Part shown: positions 1-5,706 of the stretch, in pieces
Layout of the letters: each line of letters starts with the position of its first letter
Position numbering within the stretch: the stretch's first letter is position 1
Assembly: GCA_017396865.1 (NCBI GenBank)
Contig: JAFQKO010000202.1
Coordinates: 1-6,327 of the forward strand
Reading direction: 5' to 3'
Origin: Clostridia bacterium
GTDB lineage: Bacteria > Bacillota_A > Clostridia > Oscillospirales > QAKW01
Length of the DNA stretch: 6,327 nt
The notes under the pieces: generated by a model
Database searches by the model: none
What the model saw: the letters and a program-made list of their open reading frames with translations, nothing else
Told to the model about the DNA's origin: nothing
Program-made: the position numbers and the translations under genes

Positions 1-49
1 CGGGGGTATAATCCAGCAATTTCAAAAAATGACGACCCTTTAAGTTCAT
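1..49 (-). CDS. argF: Ornithine carbamoyltransferase, N-terminal fragment (runs off the window)
   Basis: Read on the minus strand, this begins ATG and translates as MNLKGRHFLKLLDYTP before the window ends. The KGRHFLKL-DYTP pattern is the characteristic amino terminus of anabolic ornithine carbamoyltransferases (OTCase), the cytosolic enzyme that joins carbamoyl phosphate to ornithine to give citrulline. Only 16 codons plus one base are visible, so the carbamoyl-phosphate motif (STRT type) and the ornithine-binding SMG region cannot be checked. The start codon overlaps the argD stop in an ATGA, and a good ribosome binding site lies inside the end of argD, so translation is probably coupled to argD. 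Its position at the end of an argCJBD series is the usual place for argF in Gram-positives. A catabolic OTCase (arcB) is the main alternative, but the biosynthetic context makes it unlikely. Confidence 0.88.
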   Translation of the reverse strand, partial: MNLKGRHFLKLLDYTP

Positions 50-1206
50 TGGGCACACTCCTTTATAACGGCGACAGCTTTTTCAAGCTGTTCCATGGTA
101 ATATTCAGCGGCGGGAGCAGGCGAACCTTATCCTTTGCCTTAATAACCAGCACACCCTTGGCATGGCAGGCGGCGATAACCTCCCCTGCGGGACGCTCGG
201 TTTCGATACCGATCATCAAGCCCATGCCGCTGACGCTCTTAATGCCCTTGGCATTGGAGAGGGTTTTAAAAACATACTCCGACTTTGCCCGCACCTCGGC
301 CAGCAGCGCATCGTCGATCCGAGAGAGGATATTCAACGCACCCGCCGCAGCAATAGGATTCCCGCCAAAGGTGGAGCCGTGGCTACCGGGGGTGAGCACG
401 TTTTCTACCCGCTCACCCATCAGGCAGGCGCCGATCGGCAGACCGCCGCCCAGACCCTTTGCGGTGGTGACCACATCGGGATGAAGACCAAAATTCATAT
501 AGGCATAAAGGGCACCGGTGCGGCCGTTACCCGTTTGCACCTCATCCACCATCAGCAAAATATCCTGCTCATCGGCGATCTTTTGAAGCCCGCTGCAAAA
601 TTCTTGGGTCAGCGGCAAAACGCCGCCCTCACCCTGCACCGGCTCGACCATAACAGCCGCCACCTTATGCTCCTTCAGCAGCGCTTCCACCGCCGCCAGA
701 TCGTTGGCGGGGGCATGAACAAAGCCTTCGGTCAGCGGCAGGAAATCCTGATGGAACACCTCCTGACCGGTGGCGGCCAGCGTGGTGAGGGTTCTGCCGT
801 GGAAGCTGTTGATCAGCGTAATAATAGTATGGTATTCTGCACCCTTTTTATCAGCGGCATATTTTCTTGCCACCTTAATGGCGCATTCGTTGGCCTCCGC
901 ACCGGAATTGCCGAAAAACACCTTTTTCATCCCGGTACGGGTGCACAGCAGTTCTGCCAACTCTGCCTGCGGGGCAGAATAAAACAAGTTGGAGGTATGC
1001 TGCACCTTATGAAGCTGTGCCTCTACTGCCTGCACCCATTCCCGATCGCAAGAACCGAAGGTGCTGACAGCGATGCCGCTGCTCATATCGATATATTCTT
1101 TCCCTGCCTCATCCCAAAGGAGGGCGCCCTCGCCCTTCACGATCTCGATGGGAAAGCGACCGTAGGTATTGGCCACATATTGGCTGTCTTTTGCTTTGAT
1201 ATTCAT
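46..1206 (-). CDS. argD: Acetylornithine aminotransferase
   Basis: A 386-residue class III, PLP-dependent aminotransferase, full length for the family (about 375-405 residues). It converts N-acetylglutamate semialdehyde plus glutamate to N-acetylornithine plus 2-oxoglutarate in the cytosol. Visible motifs in order: NTYGRFPI near residue 13; the phosphate-binding GNSGAEANE at 99-107; SFHGRT at 134-139, whose aromatic residue stacks on the cofactor in the family; VEPVQGEGG at 187-195; DEVQTGNGRTG at 221-231, whose Asp221 should contact the pyridine nitrogen; TTAKGLGGGLPIGA at 247-260, with Lys250 as the Schiff-base lysine; and HGSTFGGNP at 276-284. The start lies 5 bp after the argB stop. Its ribosome binding site is weak (purine-rich GAGAGAAAGAAG inside the end of argB), so it may rely on ribosomes arriving from argB. 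ArgD enzymes often also act as succinyldiaminopimelate aminotransferase (lysine pathway), which cannot be excluded. The operon context makes arginine the main role. Confidence 0.97.
   Translation of the reverse strand: MNIKAKDSQYVANTYGRFPIEIVKGEGALLWDEAGKEYIDMSSGIAVSTFGSCDREWVQAVEAQLHKVQHTSNLFYSAPQAELAELLCTRTGMKKVFFGNSGAEANECAIKVARKYAADKKGAEYHTIITLINSFHGRTLTTLAATGQEVFHQDFLPLTEGFVHAPANDLAAVEALLKEHKVAAVMVEPVQGEGGVLPLTQEFCSGLQKIADEQDILLMVDEVQTGNGRTGALYAYMNFGLHPDVVTTAKGLGGGLPIGACLMGERVENVLTPGSHGSTFGGNPIAAAGALNILSRIDDALLAEVRAKSEYVFKTLSNAKGIKSVSGMGLMIGIETERPAGEVIAACHAKGVLVIKAKDKVRLLPPLNITMEQLEKAVAVIKECAQ
58..64 (-). promoter_or_regulatory. Ribosome binding site of argF, inside argD
   Basis: The minus strand reads AAAGGAG, followed by 8 bases and then the argF ATG. 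The site lies within the last codons of argD. It supports the ATG at 49-47 as the true argF start, although the gene is cut off by the window edge. Confidence 0.8.
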
Positions 1207-1211
1207 AGATC

Positions 1212-2084
1212 TTACTTCTTTCTCTCCCGTACGACCATGGTGCCTGCGCCCTCATCGGTGAGGGTTTCGATCAGAATGGAATGGGGCACGCGACCGTCCA
1301 TGATAAAGACCTTTTTAACGCCATGATTGATGGCTTCGATGCAACACTCCACCTTGGGGATCATGCCGCCGGAAATAACACCGTTGGCAAACAGCTCATG
1401 GGCCTCCTGAATATCCAATGCAGGAATCAGGGTATCGGGATTCTCGGCATGGCGCAGAATACCTGCAATATCGGTGAGGGTAATCAAGCATTCCGCCTGC
1501 ATCGCGCCTGCAATATAGGCTGCGGCGGTATCGGCATTAATATTATAGACATTGCCCTCTTTATCACAGCCGACGGTGGAAACAACGGGGATATATCCCT
1601 TTTCCAGCAGATCGGTAATCGGCGTTACGTTAACGTTGGTGATCTTACCGACGTAGCCAAGGCGCTCATCCTTCTTTTCGCAGAGGATCATGCGATCATC
1701 CATTCCGGAAAGACCCATGGCACGGCCGCCCTTGACCTCCAAGAGGTTGACAAGACCCTTATTGATTTTACCCGCCAGCACCATCTGCACCAGCTCGGCC
1801 GTTTCTTTATCGGTGACCCGAAGGCCGTCCACAAAGACGCTCTCCTTCCCCACCTTTTTCATCATATCGGTGATCTCGGGGCCGCCGCCGTGCACCAGCA
1901 CGACCTTAACACCGATCAGCGAGAGCAGAACGATATCCTCCATCACCTGCTCCTTGAGCTGCTCATTGATCATGGCATTGCCGCCGTATTTAATAACAAC
2001 GATCTTACCGTTATATTTCTTAATATAGGGCAGCGCCTGGGTCAGCACCTCGGCTCGCTGCGCGTTGGTTATGGATAAAGGCAT
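1212..2084 (-). CDS. argB: Acetylglutamate kinase
   Basis: A 290-residue member of the amino acid kinase family that phosphorylates N-acetylglutamate with ATP. It is usually the arginine-controlled step in organisms that recycle acetyl groups through ArgJ. Motifs: IKYGGNAM at 31-38, with Lys32 as the phosphate-binding lysine; VHGGGPEI at 64-71, the acetylglutamate-binding glycine loop; FVDGLRVTD at 84-92; NINADTAA at 181-188; LTDIAGIL at 203-210; and GGMIPKV at 239-245, with Lys244 in the ATP site. About 25 residues precede the kinase fold and contain AEVLTQALPYIKKYNGK. This resembles the N-terminal helix of hexameric, arginine-inhibited enzymes such as those of Pseudomonas and Thermotoga, and is absent from the arginine-insensitive E. 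coli enzyme. The C-terminal PHSILIETLTDEGAGTMV fits the same class. Sensitivity to arginine is inferred from this resemblance. The gene lies 11 bp after argJ, with AAGGAG overlapping the argJ stop. Confidence 0.97.
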   Translation of the reverse strand: MPLSITNAQRAEVLTQALPYIKKYNGKIVVIKYGGNAMINEQLKEQVMEDIVLLSLIGVKVVLVHGGGPEITDMMKKVGKESVFVDGLRVTDKETAELVQMVLAGKINKGLVNLLEVKGGRAMGLSGMDDRMILCEKKDERLGYVGKITNVNVTPITDLLEKGYIPVVSTVGCDKEGNVYNINADTAAAYIAGAMQAECLITLTDIAGILRHAENPDTLIPALDIQEAHELFANGVISGGMIPKVECCIEAINHGVKKVFIMDGRVPHSILIETLTDEGAGTMVVRERKK

Positions 2085-2091
2085 AATACTA

Positions 2092-2097
2092 CTCCTT
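2092..2097 (-). promoter_or_regulatory. Ribosome binding site of argB, overlapping the argJ stop codon
   Basis: The minus strand reads TAAGGAG, so the TAA stop of argJ shares two bases with the AAGGAG site. Seven bases follow before the argB ATG. The arrangement decides the argB start and puts terminating argJ ribosomes directly on the argB initiation region. Confidence 0.8.
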
Positions 2098-3307
2098 AAG
2101 TTCTGTAATCTCCGTTGATCTTCACATAGTCATAGGTCAGGTCGCAGCCCCATGCGGTAGCAGAGGCTTCGCCGCTATGCAGATCGATCAGAATATCGAT
2201 CTCTTTTTCCAGCAGGATCTTCTTAGCCAGCGGCTCGGAGAATTCCACCCCCGCACCGTTTTCGCAGACCAAAATATCCCCTGCCTTGGAGGCAAAATGC
2301 ACCTCAACCTTCGTAACGTCGATATCGGCGCCGCTATAGCCGAGGGCACAGAGGATCCGACCCCAGTTGGCATCGGCGCCGAACATGGCGGCCTTGGTCA
2401 GCGAGGAGCAGACCACGCTCTTGGCGGCGGTCTTCGCCGTTGCTTCATCCGCCGCACCGCTGACGCGACACTCCAGCAGCTTGGTAGCGCCTTCGCCGTC
2501 GGCCGCAATGGCACGGCAGAGATGAACGGTAATGGTATTAAGCGCCTTCATAAAGGTATCGAACGCAGGACCCTCTTTGGTGATCTCGGGGGCGCCCGCC
2601 TGACCGTTTGCCATAATCACTACCATATCGTTGGTAGAGGTATCGCCATCAACACTGGTCATATTAAAGGTATTCTGCACGTCGGTAGAAAGGGCCTTTT
2701 GCAGCATGGGGGTGCTGATGGTGCAGTCGGTGGTGATAAAGACCAGCATGGTGGCCATATTGGGATGGATCATACCGCTGCCCTTGGCAATGCCGCCCAT
2801 TCGACATTTTTTGCCGTTCATCATAAATTCGACGGCAATCTCTTTCCGCTTCGTATCGGTAGTCATAATGGCTTCGGCAGCAGCGTGGCTCTTGCGACCG
2901 AGATTATGCACCAGCTTATCAATATTCTTTTCGATCGGGGTGATATCCAGCGGCTGACCGATCACGCCGGTAGAGGCAACCACCACATCCTTGGGAGAAA
3001 GGTTCAGCGCCTTCCCTACCAGATTACACATCTCGGTGGCAACCTCGATGCCGTTGGCATTGCAGGTATTGGCATTGCCGCTATTGCAGATAACTGCCTG
3101 GGCGATACCGTTTTTAAGGTTATTCTTGGTCACGGTGAGGGGGGCACCCTTCACCAGATTAGTGGTATAAACCGCCGCCGCGCGGGCAGGGACCTTACTG
3201 AAGATCAGGGCCAGATCCTTTTTATTGCGGTTTTTACGGATGCCACAATGGATGCCGCTCTCCCGAAAACCGTGGGGAGAAGAAACGCCGCCTTCGATAA
3301 TTTTCAT
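2096..3307 (-). CDS. argJ: Glutamate N-acetyltransferase (ornithine acetyltransferase), self-cleaving precursor
   Basis: A 403-residue ArgJ of normal length. It transfers the acetyl group from N-acetylornithine to glutamate, producing ornithine and regenerating N-acetylglutamate, so the pathway runs as a cycle. Bifunctional members can also use acetyl-CoA; which type this is cannot be told from sequence alone. The precursor cuts itself before a threonine in KGSGMIHPNMATML (175-188). The expected break is Ala185/Thr186, giving an alpha chain of 185 residues and a beta chain of 218 whose N-terminal Thr186 is the nucleophile. The ASTGVIG segment at 111-117 supplies the oxyanion-hole Thr113-Gly114. 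SVDGDTSTND at 218-227 and the C-terminal YDYVKINGDYRT at 392-403 are family hallmarks. The start follows a perfect AGGAGG site in the 16 bp gap after argC. No key residue is missing. Confidence 0.97.
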   Translation of the reverse strand: MKIIEGGVSSPHGFRESGIHCGIRKNRNKKDLALIFSKVPARAAAVYTTNLVKGAPLTVTKNNLKNGIAQAVICNSGNANTCNANGIEVATEMCNLVGKALNLSPKDVVVASTGVIGQPLDITPIEKNIDKLVHNLGRKSHAAAEAIMTTDTKRKEIAVEFMMNGKKCRMGGIAKGSGMIHPNMATMLVFITTDCTISTPMLQKALSTDVQNTFNMTSVDGDTSTNDMVVIMANGQAGAPEITKEGPAFDTFMKALNTITVHLCRAIAADGEGATKLLECRVSGAADEATAKTAAKSVVCSSLTKAAMFGADANWGRILCALGYSGADIDVTKVEVHFASKAGDILVCENGAGVEFSEPLAKKILLEKEIDILIDLHSGEASATAWGCDLTYDYVKINGDYRT

Positions 3308-3315
3308 TTTACAAT

Positions 3316-3321
3316 CCTCCT
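3316..3321 (-). promoter_or_regulatory. Strong ribosome binding site of argJ
   Basis: The minus strand reads AGGAGG with an 8-base spacer (ATTGTAAA) to the argJ ATG. It lies wholly in the short argC-argJ gap and is the best match to the anti-Shine-Dalgarno sequence among the genes here. It fixes the argJ start. Confidence 0.85.
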
Positions 3322-3323
3322 AT

Positions 3324-4259
3324 TTACAGGGACAAGCCGGTTTCGTCCGGCAGACCCATCACGATATTCATACATTCCAGCGCTGCGCCCGATGCGCCCT
3401 TGCCCAGATTATCATAGCGGGCGAGCAGCAGGATCCGATCCTCGTTGCCCTGAACGGTGACCTCCATTCGATCCAGCTCGGAAAGAGCGGCGGCAGAAAA
3501 GAAGCCATCGTCATCGGGAGTCTCGCTCCAGCGAACCAAACCGCTTTGGTATTGCTTACGGAATACATTTTTGATCTCCTCGATGCCAAAGCCTTCGTTC
3601 AGTTGGCTCTTAAACAAGGGGACGGTGACAGCCATGCCGCTGTAGAAATTCGAAACGATCGGACAAAAGATGGGAGCTTTTTCAAGGCCCGTTACCTTCT
3701 GCATTTCGGGCAAATGCTTATGGGCTTGACCCAGCGCATATTGGCGGGGCGCGCCAAGCAGAGGATCCAACTCCATATCCTCATAGGCGGCGATCATCTT
3801 TTTACCGCCGCCGCTGTAGCCGGTGATCGAATGGCAGGTCAGCTCTGCATCGGCGGGCAGGATCCCCGCTGCGATCAGCGGGGCAATCAGCGCGATCAGG
3901 CCGCTGGCATGGCAACCGGGAACAGCGATCCGCTTGGCGTTTTTGATCTGCTCTCGGCGCTCGGCCGAAAGCTCGGGGAAGCCGTAGCACCAGCCGTCCA
4001 ACGTACGGTGGGCGGTGGAGGTATCCAAAACAACCGTATTGGGATTTTCAATCATAGAAACCGCTTCTCTGGCCGCCTCATCGGGCAGACACAAAAAGGC
4101 GATATCCGCCTGATTGAGCATCTCCTTACGGGCGGCGGGATCCTTTCGGGTCTCCTCCGGCAGGATCAGCAGCTCGAGATCGGCGCGGTCGGCCAGCCGC
4201 TCATGGATCCGCAGGCCGGTGGTACCGGCGCTGCCATCGATAAATACTTTCTTTTTCAT
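3324..4259 (-). CDS. argC: N-acetyl-gamma-glutamyl-phosphate reductase, type 2 (short form)
   Basis: A 311-residue NADP-dependent reductase that turns N-acetylglutamyl phosphate into N-acetylglutamate semialdehyde, the step between ArgB and ArgD. Its length and sequence fit the type 2 ArgC family (about 310 residues) rather than the commoner type 1 (about 345). Motifs: VFIDGSAGTTGLRIHERL at 5-22, the dinucleotide-binding start of type 2 proteins; FLCLPDEAAREAV at 55-67; LDTSTAHRT at 78-86; VPGCHASG at 113-120, with Cys116 as the catalytic thiol; SITGYSGGGKKM at 144-155; ALGQAHKHLPEM at 175-186, holding the expected catalytic histidine (180 or 182); SNFYSGMAVTVPL at 203-215; and DNLGKGASGAALECMNIV at 283-300. 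In type 1 proteins the cysteine is followed by Phe/Tyr and then by Thr two residues later; here the sequence is His-Ala-Ser. The start overlaps the argH stop (ATGA) and is preceded by GGAGGA. The context leaves little doubt about function. Confidence 0.95.
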   Translation of the reverse strand: MKKKVFIDGSAGTTGLRIHERLADRADLELLILPEETRKDPAARKEMLNQADIAFLCLPDEAAREAVSMIENPNTVVLDTSTAHRTLDGWCYGFPELSAERREQIKNAKRIAVPGCHASGLIALIAPLIAAGILPADAELTCHSITGYSGGGKKMIAAYEDMELDPLLGAPRQYALGQAHKHLPEMQKVTGLEKAPIFCPIVSNFYSGMAVTVPLFKSQLNEGFGIEEIKNVFRKQYQSGLVRWSETPDDDGFFSAAALSELDRMEVTVQGNEDRILLLARYDNLGKGASGAALECMNIVMGLPDETGLSL

Positions 4260-5629
4260 TTAAGATAATCCTCCACAAAGGCGATCTGCGCCATGACGGA
4301 ATCATGGCCGGTACCGCCTGCAGAGATCCGCTTGGCAACGCAGGTTTCCAGCGAGATCTCGGTATATACGTCCTCTTCAAAGAGGGGTGAAAACTCTTTC
4401 AAGGTATCAAGGCTCAGCTCATCCAGAACCTTCTTCTCCTCGATAGCGCGGGCAACCGTTTGCCCAACGATTTTATAGGCGGTGCGGAAGGGCAAGCCCT
4501 TCTTTACCAGATAATCGGCCAGGTCGGTGGCATTGATAAAGCCCTTCCCTGCCGCTGCATACATATTCTCGGGGATCGCCTTCATGGTGCGGATCATGGG
4601 GGCGAAGATCTTGAGGCACTTCTTCACGGTATCGACGCTATCAAAGATTGCCTCTTTATCCTCTTGCATATCCTTATTATAGGCAAGGGGCAAACCCTTA
4701 AGGGTGGTCAACAGCGCCATCAAGTCGCCGTAGACACGGCCTGTCTTCCCGCGCACCAGCTCTGCCATATCGGGATTTTTCTTTTGAGGCATGATGCTGG
4801 AGCCGGTGGTATAGCTATCGTCCAGCTCAACAAATTTAAATTCCCAGGACGACCACAGAATGATCTCCTCGGAGAAGCGGGAAAGGTGCATCATGATCAT
4901 GGCGTAAGCGCTCATCAGCTCCACGCAGAAATCGCGGTCGGAAACGCCGTCGATGCTGTTGAGGGTGTAGCCGTCGAAGCCGAGGGTACGGGAGGTTTCG
5001 GCGCGGTCGGTCTCATAAGTGGTTCCCGCCAGGGCACAGGAGCCCAAGGGGTTTTGGTTCATCCGCCGAACCGCATCCTCCAACCGACCGCAATCACGGA
5101 TCAGCATCATGCAATAGGCCATCAGGTGATGCCCGAAGGTGATGGGCTGAGCTCTTTGCAGATGGGTATAGCCGGGCATGATGGTATCGGCATGAAGCTT
5201 TGCCTGCTCAACGATCGCCGCAAGCAAGCCACGGATCAATGCGAGCACTTCATTGGTTTCATCCCGCAGATACAGACGGATATCCAGCGCAACCTGATCG
5301 TTGCGGCTTCTTGCGGTATGGAGCTTTTTGCCCAGATCGCCGATCCGCTTGGTCAGCACCGATTCGATGAACATATGAATATCCTCGGCATCATAATCAA
5401 ATGCCAATTCGCCGCTTTCCAGATCCGCCAGAATACCGCCCAGCGCCTCGATGATCTCGGCGCCCTCCGCCTCGGTCAAAATCCCTTGCTTGGCCAGCAT
5501 TGCCGCGTGGCTGACAGAGCCGCGGATATCCTGACGGAACATCCGACTATCGAAATGAATGGAGGAATTGAAATCGTCCGCTTCCCGATCCAGCTCCTTT
5601 TGGAAGCGGCCCGCCCACATTTTTTCCAT
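4256..5629 (-). CDS. argH: Argininosuccinate lyase
   Basis: A 457-residue member of the fumarase/aspartase superfamily, full length. It splits argininosuccinate into arginine and fumarate, the last step of the pathway, and works as a cytosolic homotetramer in which each active site is built from several subunits. Motifs: MWAGRF near the start; NSSIHFDSRM at 21-30; KLHTARSRNDQ at 102-112; GYTHLQRAQP at 153-162, with Thr155-His156 of the acid-base pair region; NPLGSCALAGTTYETDR at 193-209; and the superfamily signature GSSIMPQKKNPD at 276-287. In that signature, Ser277 aligns with the catalytic serine of duck delta-crystallin/ASL, with Lys283 and Asn285 following. All catalytic residues are present. 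It begins 77 bp after argG, with AAAGGA 9 bases before the ATG, and ends in a 4 bp ATGA overlap with argC. Confidence 0.97.
   Translation of the reverse strand: MEKMWAGRFQKELDREADDFNSSIHFDSRMFRQDIRGSVSHAAMLAKQGILTEAEGAEIIEALGGILADLESGELAFDYDAEDIHMFIESVLTKRIGDLGKKLHTARSRNDQVALDIRLYLRDETNEVLALIRGLLAAIVEQAKLHADTIMPGYTHLQRAQPITFGHHLMAYCMMLIRDCGRLEDAVRRMNQNPLGSCALAGTTYETDRAETSRTLGFDGYTLNSIDGVSDRDFCVELMSAYAMIMMHLSRFSEEIILWSSWEFKFVELDDSYTTGSSIMPQKKNPDMAELVRGKTGRVYGDLMALLTTLKGLPLAYNKDMQEDKEAIFDSVDTVKKCLKIFAPMIRTMKAIPENMYAAAGKGFINATDLADYLVKKGLPFRTAYKIVGQTVARAIEEKKVLDELSLDTLKEFSPLFEEDVYTEISLETCVAKRISAGGTGHDSVMAQIAFVEDYLK
4269..4274 (-). promoter_or_regulatory. Ribosome binding site of argC, inside the end of argH
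   Basis: The minus strand reads GGAGGA, followed by 9 bases and then the argC ATG. It lies in the last codons of argH (the Glu-Asp of the final EDYLK). The spacing is slightly long but usable. It supports the ATG that overlaps the argH stop as the argC start. Confidence 0.75.
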
Positions 5630-5638
5630 GAAAATTTG

Positions 5639-5644
5639 TCCTTT
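5639..5644 (-). promoter_or_regulatory. Ribosome binding site of argH
   Basis: The minus strand reads AAAGGA, followed by 9 bases (CAAATTTTC) and then the argH ATG. It lies about 15 bases downstream of the inverted repeat in the argG-argH gap, so that hairpin would not hide it. Confidence 0.7.
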
Positions 5645-5658
5645 CTAAAATCCACTAT

Positions 5659-5689
5659 GGGCTGTCGCGCATTTTCTGCGCGGCAGCCC
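5659..5689 (-). promoter_or_regulatory. GC-rich inverted repeat (RNA hairpin) between argG and argH
   Basis: Two 13-base arms (5659-5671 and 5677-5689) face each other across a 5-base loop and match at 12 of 13 positions. The odd pair, 5665/5683, is an A-C mismatch in the operon's own RNA and would be a G-U pair in RNA from the opposite strand. In the direction of transcription the stem is followed by ATAGTGGATTTTAG. There is no run of T directly after it, so it is not a textbook intrinsic terminator. It could be a leaky terminator, an mRNA processing or stability element separating argG from argH-argF, or a dispersed repeat. The structure is plain in the sequence; the role is inference. Confidence 0.6.
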
Positions 5690-5706
5690 GTAAAGCGTTA
5701 AAACAA

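Noticed and set aside
49..1326. Long open frame on the plus strand opposite argD (425 codons), with similar ones opposite argB, argJ, argC and argH (265 to 427 codons).
   Set aside because: The translations are rich in His, Gln and Gly, show no recognisable domain, and mirror strongly supported minus-strand genes. They follow from codon bias that keeps the antisense frame free of stops, and none has convincing gene context.
5659..5689. Intrinsic terminator for argG.
   Set aside because: The stem is strong, but neither strand has a T-run directly after it, and argH follows with a good ribosome binding site. I list it as a hairpin of unknown role.
5630..5706. Internal promoter or ArgR operator in the argG-argH gap.
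   Set aside because: I see no TTGACA/TATAAT-like pair at proper spacing and no TGAAT...ATTCA palindrome. The AT-rich part near 5630-5650 is explained by the ribosome binding site and spacer.
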